53,890 nucleotides of DNA, taken from positions 1 to 53,890 of the forward strand of contig JAJDOI010000026.1 of assembly GCA_022340245.1 (NCBI GenBank). Direction: 5' to 3'. Position numbers and translations under genes: made by a program. The stretch comes from Thiogranum sp. Lineage in GTDB: Bacteria > Pseudomonadota > Gammaproteobacteria > DSM-19610. This document shows positions 47,109 through 53,890 of the stretch, piece by piece. The notes beneath the pieces were generated by a model, which ran no database searches, had not been told where the DNA came from, and worked only from the letters and a program-made list of their open reading frames with translations. How positions within the stretch are numbered: position 1 is the stretch's first letter; the number at the start of each line of letters is the position of its first letter.

Positions 47109-48462
47109 GAGAGGAAATGCCTCCGGCGCGGGGTGGATGTTTGGGATCGATGGGCTGGGGCGAGAGCGTCGCGACCGTCAGCTGATCTTCAACCAGGTAT
47201 TTCCTGGCAACCGCCTGTACCTGCTCCGCGGTCACCGCTTCGATACGCGGCAGGTACTGGTCGGCGTCTTTCCAGCTCAAACCCACCGTTTCCAGCATGC
47301 CGATCTGCATGGCCTGATAGAAAATCGAATCCCGCTCGAAGACCTTGTCGGCGCGGATCTGGGCCTTGACCCGTTCCAGTTCTTCCGCGCTGACGGGCTT
47401 GTCCTGCAGCTGCTTGATCTGCGCCAGCAGCGCCTTCTGCAGGTCGGCGACGCTGTGGCCGTTGGCCGGCGTACCGGAAAACAGAAACAGCGTTTCCAGG
47501 CGGTCGAACGCGTCGTAGCTCGCGCTGGCGCTGGCAGCCACCTGGCTGCCGCGCACCACCTGGCTGGCCAGGCGCGCACTGTCGCCGCCGTCGAGAATGC
47601 TCGCCAGCACCTCCAGGGCGTAGGGTTCCCAGTCCTGCTCCGCGGTCAGCGCCACGGGCGCCTTGTAACCCATGATCAGGTAGGGCAGCTTCGCCGGGCG
47701 CTCGACCACGATGCGCTTGGGCCCGAACTGCGGAATCTCCAGGCGCGGCTTGGGCTTTACGATATCGCTTGGTTTGAGCGGTCCGAAATACTTCTTCGCC
47801 AGGCGGTATACGGCATCCGGATCGACATCGCCTACCACCACCACAACGGCATTGTTGGGCGCATACCATTTCTGGTACCAGTTGCGCAGATCACCGACGG
47901 CCATGGTTTTCAGGTCACCCATCCAGCCAATGGTGGGAATCCGGTAGGGGCTGCTGGCGAATGCCGTGGCGTTGAATTGTTCGTAAGTCAGTGACTGCGG
48001 GTTGTCGTCAGTGCGCATGCGCCGCTCTTCCATGACCACCTGCACTTCTTTCTTGAACTCTTTCGGCGGCAACGCGAGGTTGCGCATGCGGTCGGATTCC
48101 AGCTCAAAACTCACCGGCAGGCGGCTGGCTTCCATGGTCTGAAAATAGGCGGTGTAGTCCTGACTGGTAAAGGCGTTTTCCCGCCCGCCGTTTTCAGAAA
48201 TGATCTGCGAAAACTCCCCCGCCGGGTGGGCTTCAGTGCCCTTGAACATCATATGCTCAAGCACGTGCGACAATCCGGTAATGCCGTCATGTTCGTAACT
48301 GGAACCGACCTTGTACCACACCTGCGATACCATGACCGGGGCTCGGTGGTCTTCCTTAACAATAAGTTTCAGACCGTTATCAAGACTGTATTCGTGAACC
48401 GGCTGAGCGGCGTGAGCGGCCGCCGTGAACAGGGTCACAACCAGTGCGAGCCATCCTCGCAT
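47098..48462 (-). CDS. M16 family zinc peptidase, catalytic subunit
   Basis: Pitrilysin-type protease of 454 residues with a signal peptide (to AHA|AQP). The zinc motif H66-V-L-E69-H70 (in LSHVLEHMMFKGT) is intact, and a downstream Glu lies in EVQVVMEERRMRTDDNP. It is likely periplasmic and works with the following noncatalytic subunit. It is divergent from ftsY, as in Pseudomonas. Confidence 0.94.
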   Translation of the reverse strand: MRGWLALVVTLFTAAAHAAQPVHEYSLDNGLKLIVKEDHRAPVMVSQVWYKVGSSYEHDGITGLSHVLEHMMFKGTEAHPAGEFSQIISENGGRENAFTSQDYTAYFQTMEASRLPVSFELESDRMRNLALPPKEFKKEVQVVMEERRMRTDDNPQSLTYEQFNATAFASSPYRIPTIGWMGDLKTMAVGDLRNWYQKWYAPNNAVVVVVGDVDPDAVYRLAKKYFGPLKPSDIVKPKPRLEIPQFGPKRIVVERPAKLPYLIMGYKAPVALTAEQDWEPYALEVLASILDGGDSARLASQVVRGSQVAASASASYDAFDRLETLFLFSGTPANGHSVADLQKALLAQIKQLQDKPVSAEELERVKAQIRADKVFERDSIFYQAMQIGMLETVGLSWKDADQYLPRIEAVTAEQVQAVARKYLVEDQLTVATLSPQPIDPKHPPRAGGISSHVR

Positions 48463-48535
48463 TCTGTACTCCTTCTGTTTTCGTCCCAGTGGTGGGGGTG
48501 ATAGGATACGCAGACCAGTCTAGACAGCAACAGCG

Positions 48536-49534
48536 ATGTTTGGTTTCAACAAAAAAAATCCCCCCGATAGGCCCGGTGGCGAGAACCCGCAGGATACTGC
48601 TGGGAAAAAGCCGGGCCTTTTCAGCCGCCTGAAGGCCGGTCTGGCGAAAACCCGTGGCGACCTCAGCGAGGGCATCGCCAGGCTGGTTGTCGGCCGCAAA
48701 CAGATAGACGACGAGCTGCTCGAAGAGCTGGAAACCCAGCTGCTGACCGCCGATGTGGGGGTGGAAGCCACGCAGAGCATCATCGAGGATCTCACCCGGC
48801 GCGTCGCACGCAAGCAGCTCAACGATGCCGATGCGCTGATGAACGCCTTGCGCGAAGACATGCGCAGCATGCTCGAGCCGGTGAATGTTCCACTGAGCAT
48901 TCCGGCGTCGGACCAGCCCTTCGTGCTGCTGATGGTGGGCATCAACGGTGCCGGCAAAACCACTACCATCGGCAAAATCGCCCACCACCTCCAGGATCAG
49001 GGCGGCTCCGTGATGCTGGCCGCGGGCGACACCTTCCGCGCCGCGGCCGTCGAACAGCTTCAGACCTGGGGTGAACGCAACCAGGTGCCGGTGATCGCGC
49101 AACAACAGGGCGCCGACTCCGCATCGGTCATCTTCGATGCCCTGCAGGCCGCGCGGGCACGTCACGCGGACGTGCTTATCGCCGATACCGCGGGGCGCCT
49201 GCACACCCAGTCCAACCTGATGGAAGAACTGAAAAAGATCAAGCGGGTTCTGGCGAAGCTGGACCCCAGCGCACCGCACGAAGTCATGCTGGTCGTGGAC
49301 GCCGGCAACGGCCAGAACGCCCTCAGCCAGGCTCGGCAGTTCAACGAGGCTGTCACCATCAGCGGCATAACACTGACGAAGCTGGACGGCACCGCCAGGG
49401 GCGGCATTATTTTCGCCATCGCCAAACAACTCGGTATTCCCATTCGCTTTGTCGGTGTCGGCGAGGCTATCGAAGATCTGCGACCCTTTGACGCGGGGGA
49501 ATTCGTCGACGCCTTGTTCGACAGCAGCGACTGA
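48536..49534 (+). CDS. ftsY: Signal recognition particle receptor FtsY
   Basis: SRP GTPase of 332 residues. A short N-terminal region (about 25 residues, containing a basic GLFSRLKAGL amphipathic helix) replaces the long acidic A domain of E. coli FtsY. The NG domain has GINGAGKTTTIGKI, DTFRAAAVEQL, DTAGR and TKLDGTARGG. It docks ribosome-nascent-chain complexes with SecYEG. It starts the ftsY-ftsE-ftsX operon, with coupled overlaps. Confidence 0.97.
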   Translation: MFGFNKKNPPDRPGGENPQDTAGKKPGLFSRLKAGLAKTRGDLSEGIARLVVGRKQIDDELLEELETQLLTADVGVEATQSIIEDLTRRVARKQLNDADALMNALREDMRSMLEPVNVPLSIPASDQPFVLLMVGINGAGKTTTIGKIAHHLQDQGGSVMLAAGDTFRAAAVEQLQTWGERNQVPVIAQQQGADSASVIFDALQAARARHADVLIADTAGRLHTQSNLMEELKKIKRVLAKLDPSAPHEVMLVVDAGNGQNALSQARQFNEAVTISGITLTKLDGTARGGIIFAIAKQLGIPIRFVGVGEAIEDLRPFDAGEFVDALFDSSD

Positions 49535-50208
49535 TGATCCGCTTTGACAACATCTGCAAGCGTTACCCGGAAGGCAGGGACGCCCTGCAGGCGGTCAGCT
49601 TCCACCTGCCGGCAGGTGCCATGGCCTTTCTCACCGGCCATTCGGGCGCAGGCAAGAGCACGCTGCTGAAGCTCATCGCCTTGCTGGAGCGCTCCACCCG
49701 TGGCCAGTTGTTCCTCGACGGGGAGAACCTGTCCCGGCCCCGCAAGCGCAGAATTCCGTTCGTGCGCCGCAAGATCGGCATGATTTTCCAGAATTACCGC
49801 CTGCTGTTCGACCGCACAGTGTTCGACAATGTGGCCCTGCCGCTGGTGATTGCCGGACACCGTCACCAGGACATCGGGCGGCGGGTGCGGGCGGCGCTGG
49901 ATAAAGTCGGCCTGCTGGACAAAGAACGCGCCCTGCCCATTACCCTGTCGGGTGGCGAGCAGCAACGCGTGGGTATCGCCCGCGCGGTGGTCAACAAGCC
50001 GCCCCTGTTGCTGGCTGACGAACCCACCGGCAACCTCGATCCGGACCTGTCACGGGACATCATGCACCTGTTTGAGCAATTCAATCAGGTCGGCGTTACC
50101 GTACTGATCGCCAGTCACGACCTGGACCTCATTTCCCGACTGCCCTATCCCCAGCTACAGCTGCACCAGGGCCGCCTGGTAAACCCCGAGGTGCTGGCGT
50201 ACGCATGA
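49534..50208 (+). CDS. ftsE: Cell division ATP-binding protein FtsE
   Basis: ABC ATPase of 224 residues. Walker A is GHSGAGKST, the signature [14 protein letters not shown], and Walker [12 protein letters not shown]. With FtsX it regulates septal peptidoglycan hydrolases from the divisome. ATG overlaps the ftsY stop, and its 3' end overlaps ftsX by four bases (ATGA). Confidence 0.97.
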   Translation: MIRFDNICKRYPEGRDALQAVSFHLPAGAMAFLTGHSGAGKSTLLKLIALLERSTRGQLFLDGENLSRPRKRRIPFVRRKIGMIFQNYRLLFDRTVFDNVALPLVIAGHRHQDIGRRVRAALDKVGLLDKERALPITLSGGEQQRVGIARAVVNKPPLLLADEPTGNLDPDLSRDIMHLFEQFNQVGVTVLIASHDLDLISRLPYPQLQLHQGRLVNPEVLAYA

Positions 50209-51140
50209 AGTTGCCGGCATTTGCCCACGTTTACCTGGTACGCCATGCACAGATGGCACTCAACAGTCTCGGGCGCCTGTACCGGGCGCCGCTGGCGTCG
50301 CTGATGACGGCGGCCGTCATCGGTATCGCGCTTGCGCTGCCCGCCGGCCTGTACCTGCTCACCGGCAACCTGCAGCGGCTCAGCACCCAGTGGGACGGTG
50401 GCGCGAACCTGTCGGTGTTCCTGCGTCACGACGTCTCGGTCACGCAGGCACAGACGCTGAAACACAAGCTCGAAGACTGGCCGGAAATCGAAAAACTGCA
50501 ACTGATCACACCGCAGCAGGCTCTCTCCGAGTTCCGCGAGATGTCAGGCTTCGGTGATGCGCTGGACATCCTGGACGAAAACCCCCTGCCGGTCGTGCTG
50601 GCCATTAAGCCGGTGAGTACTTCTGCTGCCGGTGCCACTTCGGCGGCGTCGCTGCTGGAACGCCTGAAAAAACTGCCACAGGTCGAACTGGCACAGCTCG
50701 ACCTGCAATGGGTCAAGCGCTTCAACGCCATTGTCGACATTGCGCGGCGCACGATTTGGGTCATAGCGACACTGCTGGGCCTGGCGGTGCTGCTGATTAC
50801 CGGCAACACCATCCGCCTGGAAATCCAGAACCGGCGCGATGAAATAGAAATCACCAAACTTATCGGCGCCACCGGGGCATTCATCCGCCGGCCGTTTCTC
50901 TACAGCGGCCTGTGGTATGGCCTGAGCGGCGCGTTGCTGGCAGCCGTGCTGGTGGAACTTGCCTTTCTCCAGCTCGATGACCCGGTCCGACGCCTGGCAG
51001 GGCTTTACCAGAGCGGCTTCAACCTGCAAACCCTGTCGTTCGCCGAGAGCCTGGCCCTGCTGGCTGGCGGCGGCTTTCTGGGCCTGCTCGGCGCCTGGCT
51101 GGCGGTGGGCCGCCACCTCGCGGCCATAGAGCCCGGATAA
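50205..51140 (+). CDS. ftsX: Cell division protein FtsX
   Basis: Membrane protein of 311 residues with four helices; the N-terminal one is around residues 35-57, followed by a periplasmic domain of about 110 residues (LSVFLRHDVSVTQAQTLKHK). The C-terminal three helices match the FtsX/MacB permease fold (NTIRLEIQNRRDEIEITKLIGATGAFIRRPF, cited here only by its central part EIEITKLIGAT). In most gammaproteobacteria rpoH follows directly, whereas here a GGDEF gene lies between. Confidence 0.96.
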   Translation: MKLPAFAHVYLVRHAQMALNSLGRLYRAPLASLMTAAVIGIALALPAGLYLLTGNLQRLSTQWDGGANLSVFLRHDVSVTQAQTLKHKLEDWPEIEKLQLITPQQALSEFREMSGFGDALDILDENPLPVVLAIKPVSTSAAGATSAASLLERLKKLPQVELAQLDLQWVKRFNAIVDIARRTIWVIATLLGLAVLLITGNTIRLEIQNRRDEIEITKLIGATGAFIRRPFLYSGLWYGLSGALLAAVLVELAFLQLDDPVRRLAGLYQSGFNLQTLSFAESLALLAGGGFLGLLGAWLAVGRHLAAIEPG

Positions 51141-51182
51141 CCCGCTGAAAGCACGAAAAATAACCAAACGCCCACATTTTTC

Positions 51183-51210
51183 TAAAGATTTTCTTCCCAA
51201 CGGTCGATCT
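51183..51210 (+). promoter_or_regulatory. Possible sigma-28-like promoter
   Basis: TAAAGATT (51183-51190) matches 7 of 8 of the FliA -35 consensus TAAAGTTT. After 12 bases, GTCGATCT (51203-51210) matches 5 of 8 of GCCGATAA. The spacing is one base longer than the usual 11. It would drive the following GGDEF gene. The match is suggestive, not strong. Confidence 0.25.
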
Positions 51211-51272
51211 CGTTGGATGCGGGTTAACTGCAACTAACAAAAAAAACCAAGATCAAACAGGCCCAGGTCTCA

Positions 51273-52586
51273 ATGCCCCGAAAACTCAATCGCATCCTGG
51301 TGGTGGACGGTTCGGAAGTCGCCCGCACCATCGTTGTTCGTATCCTCAACGAGGAAATGCCGGAAACCGAAATCATCACCTGCGGCACAGTCGCGGAAGC
51401 CTGTGCCTGGCTCGAGCGCAGCCAGTTTGACCTGATTACCACCGCGCTGATGCTGCCCGACAAGGACGGCCTGGAACTGAGCCGCTACGTGCGGGCTTCC
51501 CGACATCATCACTACACGCCCACCATCGTCGTATCCGGGGACGCCGACGCCCGCCTGTTGCGCGAAGGATTCGCCGCCGGGGTTACGGACTATTTCGACA
51601 AGTCGCTGGGCTATCGCGCCTTCGCCGAGTTCATCAAGGATTTCATGCAGCGCAATTCCGGCCTGGTGGGGCGTATTCTCTACGTGGAAGACAGTCAACT
51701 GGCGGCAACCGTACTCATGCGCCTGATGGAGCGTCACGGCTTGCAGGTGATACACACGGCGCTCGCCGAAGAAGCCCTGCAACTGTTACGCGACACCGCT
51801 GCCGGCGGCCCCAAGGAAGACGAAGGTTTCGATATTGTCATCACCGACTTCTTCCTCCAGGGCCACCTGACCGGCGGCGATCTGCTGCACGCCATACGTG
51901 CCCGGTTCCACTATTCCCAGCAGGAAATGCCGGTGCTGGTCCTGACCGGCTCGGAAGCGGACGCAAAACAGGTCGAGGTATTTCACGCCGGCGGCAACGA
52001 CTTTGTCGCCAAGCCGATTGTGGAAGAAGTATTGATGGCACGCATCCGTTCGCTACTGCTGATCAAGCAGCAGTTCGCGGCACTGAAACGTCAGACCGAC
52101 GCCATGCACCGACTGGCAATCACCGACAGCCTCACACGGGTTTATAACCGCCGCTATCTGCTCGATCACGGCGAACAATTTATGGCCAGCCGCAGCAACC
52201 ACCCGGTCGCCGCGGTGTTGCTGGATATCGATCATTTCAAGAAGATCAACGACAACCTCGGCCACATCACCGGTGATCGTGTACTGGAAACCCTCGGCCG
52301 CCTGCTGCTGGACCGGTTACCGGAACACGCCATGGCGGTCCGCTTCGGCGGCGAGGAATTCGCCCTGCTGGTGCCCCGCTGCCAGTCGCGGAACGCCCAC
52401 AACTGTGCCGAGGGGCTGCGCCGCGAAATTGAAGCTCTCGAGCCCGCCGGCGTCACCATCACGGTCAGTATCGGGCTGGCCAGCAACCAGCATCACCCGG
52501 ACATGACGCTGACCCAGCTGCTCAACCATGCCGACAAGGCGCTGTACGCCGCCAAGGCCCAGGGCCGCAACAAAGTGTGTGCCTGA
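51273..52586 (+). CDS. Dual-receiver diguanylate cyclase (REC-REC-GGDEF)
   Basis: Protein of 437 residues. The first receiver (about 5-125) is degenerate: the phosphoacceptor position has Ala58 (DLITTALMLP) and the acidic pair is D12-G13. The second receiver (about 133-255) is intact, with YVEDSQ, the acceptor in VITDFF and KP in FVAKPI. The GGDEF domain has an intact RFGGEEF and no I-site RxxD before it. It should make c-di-GMP in response to phosphorylation of receiver 2. It is similar to PleD/WspR-type proteins. It sits alone between ftsX and rpoH. Confidence 0.9.
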   Translation: MPRKLNRILVVDGSEVARTIVVRILNEEMPETEIITCGTVAEACAWLERSQFDLITTALMLPDKDGLELSRYVRASRHHHYTPTIVVSGDADARLLREGFAAGVTDYFDKSLGYRAFAEFIKDFMQRNSGLVGRILYVEDSQLAATVLMRLMERHGLQVIHTALAEEALQLLRDTAAGGPKEDEGFDIVITDFFLQGHLTGGDLLHAIRARFHYSQQEMPVLVLTGSEADAKQVEVFHAGGNDFVAKPIVEEVLMARIRSLLLIKQQFAALKRQTDAMHRLAITDSLTRVYNRRYLLDHGEQFMASRSNHPVAAVLLDIDHFKKINDNLGHITGDRVLETLGRLLLDRLPEHAMAVRFGGEEFALLVPRCQSRNAHNCAEGLRREIEALEPAGVTITVSIGLASNQHHPDMTLTQLLNHADKALYAAKAQGRNKVCA

Positions 52587-52641
52587 AGCCCCCTGAGCCC
52601 TCATCGGAATCGACCACAGTTCTCTGTATTTGAAGGAACTT

Positions 52642-52669
52642 TTGCCAGGATTAGCACTCTCATTATTCG
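52642..52669 (+). promoter_or_regulatory. Possible sigma-70 promoter of rpoH
   Basis: TTGCCA (52642-52647) and TATTCG (52664-52669) are spaced by 16 bases. The -10 lies inside the spacer of the CIRCE element, so HrcA bound there would block it. Other start sites upstream are possible. Confidence 0.4.
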
Positions 52670-52677
52670 AGTGCTAA
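52651..52677 (+). promoter_or_regulatory. CIRCE element (HrcA operator) upstream of rpoH
   Basis: The sequence TTAGCACTC-N9-GAGTGCTAA is a perfect match to the CIRCE consensus with the canonical 9-base spacer. It ends 34 bases before the rpoH ATG. CIRCE is the binding site of the repressor HrcA, normally in front of groESL and dnaK operons. Confidence 0.93.
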
Positions 52678-52711
52678 ACTTGTGCCAGTTCGAAATGGAG
52701 GTTAGAAAACG

Positions 52712-53578
52712 ATGAGTCATGCTTTGGTCACGACCAGCGCCACGACCCTGCCGGTTCCCAGCGAGCAGCTGGATACCTACCTGCGGGCCGTGTACCGCAT
52801 TCCGGTCCTCAGCGCAGAGCGGGAGTGCGAACTTGCACTGCGCCTGCGTGACCATGACGACGTCGAGGCCGCGCGCGAACTGGTGGTTTCACACCTGCGG
52901 TTTGTGGTGAAAATCGCCCGCGGCTACGGCGGTTACGGGCTACCGCTGGCGGACCTGATCCAGGAAGGTGGTATCGGTCTGATGAAGGCCGTCAAACGTT
53001 TCAACCCGGATGTCGGTGTGCGGCTGGTGTCATTCGCCGTGCACTGGATCAAGGCGGAAATCCACGAATACATTCTGCGCAACTGGCGAATCGTCAAGGT
53101 GGCGACCACCAAGGCCCAGCGCAAGCTGTTCTTCAACCTGCGCAGCGCCAAGCAGCGCCTGGGCTGGTTCAGCCGCGAGGAAGTGGAATCTGTCGCCGAA
53201 GACCTGGGCGTGCCGCCCGAAACAGTGCTCGAGATGGAATCGCGACTCAGTGGCCAGGATGTCGCTTTTGATCCCGCCGCGTCGGCCGAGAGCGACGAGG
53301 AGACGAACTGGTCGCCGTCGGCTTATCTGGCAGCCCCCGCTGCCAGCGACCCGGCGCAGTCCCTCGAACACAACGACTGGGAAAACCGGGTCAGCGAGCG
53401 GCTCCACCAGGCGCTGGAACAGCTTGACGAGCGCGATCGCGTCATTCTCGAACAGCGCTGGCTGAGCGAACAGAAGCTCACGCTGCATGAACTCGCAGAG
53501 CGTTTCGGCGTGTCGGCCGAGCGCATACGGCAGCTGGAAAAGAACGCCATCAATAAACTGAAAAAGCTGATGGATTGA
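52712..53578 (+). CDS. rpoH: RNA polymerase heat-shock sigma factor (sigma-32)
   Basis: Sigma-70 family group 3 factor of 288 residues. Region 2 has [19 protein letters not shown] and region 2.4 [16 protein letters not shown]; the RpoH box [11 protein letters not shown], unique to sigma-32, is present; region 4 has [17 protein letters not shown]. It directs transcription of chaperone and protease genes. ATG 52712 has GGAGG ten bases upstream. A perfect CIRCE precedes it and a strong terminator follows. Confidence 0.97.
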   Translation: MSHALVTTSATTLPVPSEQLDTYLRAVYRIPVLSAERECELALRLRDHDDVEAARELVVSHLRFVVKIARGYGGYGLPLADLIQEGGIGLMKAVKRFNPDVGVRLVSFAVHWIKAEIHEYILRNWRIVKVATTKAQRKLFFNLRSAKQRLGWFSREEVESVAEDLGVPPETVLEMESRLSGQDVAFDPAASAESDEETNWSPSAYLAAPAASDPAQSLEHNDWENRVSERLHQALEQLDERDRVILEQRWLSEQKLTLHELAERFGVSAERIRQLEKNAINKLKKLMD

Positions 53579-53581
53579 TCA

Positions 53582-53636
53582 AATCGTCAGCAAAAAAAAC
53601 GGCCCCGAACAAGGGGCCGTTTTTTTGCTGACGATT
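53582..53636. terminator. Bidirectional intrinsic terminator after rpoH
   Basis: A long, nearly perfect inverted repeat has the GC core ACGGCCCC/GGGGCCGT around a GAACAA loop, flanked by eight A on the left and seven T on the right, and outer arms AATCGTCAGC/GCTGACGATT. It can serve rpoH on the plus strand and the small membrane ORF on the minus strand. Confidence 0.92.
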
Positions 53637-53642
53637 CACGAA

Positions 53643-53735
53643 TCAGGCGAACAACACGACCGAGAGAAAGCTTAACCATGCCACAGTCACCAGTGCGATG
53701 ACGATAAACATCGGAAAACCCTGAAACGTAAACAT
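53643..53735 (-). CDS. Putative 30-residue membrane microprotein
   Basis: Open frame of 30 codons plus stop. The translation begins MFTFQGFPMFIVIALV and continues as one hydrophobic helix ending VVLFA. A GAGGG-type ribosome-binding site lies about eight bases before the ATG (minus strand). It lies 35 bases downstream of ccoS on the same strand and is followed directly by a bidirectional terminator, so co-transcription with ccoS is likely. It could be a small accessory subunit like CcoM of cbb3 oxidases, but I recognise no clear homologue. Confidence 0.5.
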   Translation of the reverse strand: MFTFQGFPMFIVIALVTVAWLSFLSVVLFA

Positions 53736-53770
53736 GCACTTACCCTCGGCAATATTAGCGTTATCTTATC

Positions 53771-53890
53771 TTACTCGTCGTCGTCCTTCAATTGCGGCTT
53801 GCGCGGGATCATCGGATCGTCATCGTCCATGAGTATCCGGTGCGCCGGTCCCTCCAGGTCCTCGAACTGGCCCGAGCGGATGGCCCACAG
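53771..53890 (-). CDS. ccoS: cbb3-type cytochrome oxidase assembly protein CcoS (3' part)
   Basis: The last 39 codons of a gene whose start lies beyond the window. The translated end has AIRSGQFEDLEGPAHRILMD followed by an acidic tail (DDDDP...KDDDE), matching the conserved C-terminal region of CcoS (FixS). CcoS is needed to insert cofactors into cbb3 oxidase. It points to microaerobic respiration genes next to this window. The stop TAA is at 53771-53773. Confidence 0.9.
   Translation of the reverse strand: MWAIRSGQFEDLEGPAHRILMDDDDPMIPRKPQLKDDDE

Overview
The window is about 54 kb of GC-rich, densely coding DNA from a gammaproteobacterium. The gene order repeats long blocks that I know from Pseudomonas aeruginosa: pilH-pilG // gshB-tonB-algH-ruvX-pyrR-pyrB-pyrX; pilU-pilT // proC-yggT; argB-algC-dut-coaBC // radC-rpmB-rpmG; crc-like // pyrE; ppx-ppk; and mutM-ggt-fdx-coaD-rsmD-M16-M16 // ftsY-ftsE-ftsX-rpoH. 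It is not a Pseudomonas, because the blocks are joined differently and carry other genes between them. An Allochromatium-type ferredoxin, a VPLPA-type C-terminal sorting tail and a cbb3-oxidase assembly gene fit a Chromatiales-like or related environmental lineage. That placement is an inference.

Layout. (1) 1-8.75 kb: the type IV pilus chemosensory regulators PilG and PilH on the minus strand, then a tightly overlapping plus-strand operon from gshB through apbE, tonB, algH, ruvX, pyrR and pyrB to a noncatalytic dihydroorotase (pyrX) and a PyrK-like flavoprotein. (2) 8.8-16.4 kb: pilU and pilT, then proC-yggT-yggU, a dynamin-like GTPase and a DUF4426 secreted protein. (3) 15.7-27.1 kb: a DsbD_2-type membrane protein, an AmpG-like permease, a Crc-like ExoIII, pyrE, a TSUP permease, a DUF4124 protein, argB, algC, dut, coaBC, radC, and rpmB-rpmG ending at a strong bidirectional terminator. 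(4) 27.2-36.8 kb: a desaturase, an EAL-HDOD protein, a possible small-RNA locus, ppx and ppk, a hydantoinase A-like protein and a globin-coupled diguanylate cyclase. (5) 36.9-41.7 kb: a Gld-type ABC export module (ATPase, permease, GldG-like, DUF4340) and mutM. (6) 41.7-53.9 kb: ggt, ferredoxin, coaD, rsmD, a lamin-tail VPLPA protein, a catalytic/noncatalytic M16 peptidase pair, ftsY-ftsE-ftsX, a REC-REC-GGDEF protein, rpoH, a 30-residue membrane microprotein and the 3' end of ccoS.

The genes are mostly housekeeping: pyrimidine, coenzyme A, arginine, proline and glutathione synthesis, polyphosphate turnover, protein targeting and the heat-shock sigma factor. Twitching-motility motors and regulators and three c-di-GMP-related proteins lie among them. 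No tRNA, rRNA, insertion sequence, prophage or CRISPR array was seen, and no gene-free stretch exceeds 300 bases; the longest is 29762-30027.

The observations I find most worth following are: a perfect CIRCE (HrcA operator) in front of rpoH; an FNR-like box followed by noncoding sequence and a strong terminator between the EAL-HDOD gene and ppx; an intrinsic-terminator-like hairpin inside the signal-peptide codons of ggt; a Crc-position protein that keeps all ExoIII catalytic residues; a PyrK-like subunit without its usual dehydrogenase partner; a dynamin-like GTPase where Pseudomonas has metX-metW; and a 30-residue membrane microprotein next to ccoS.
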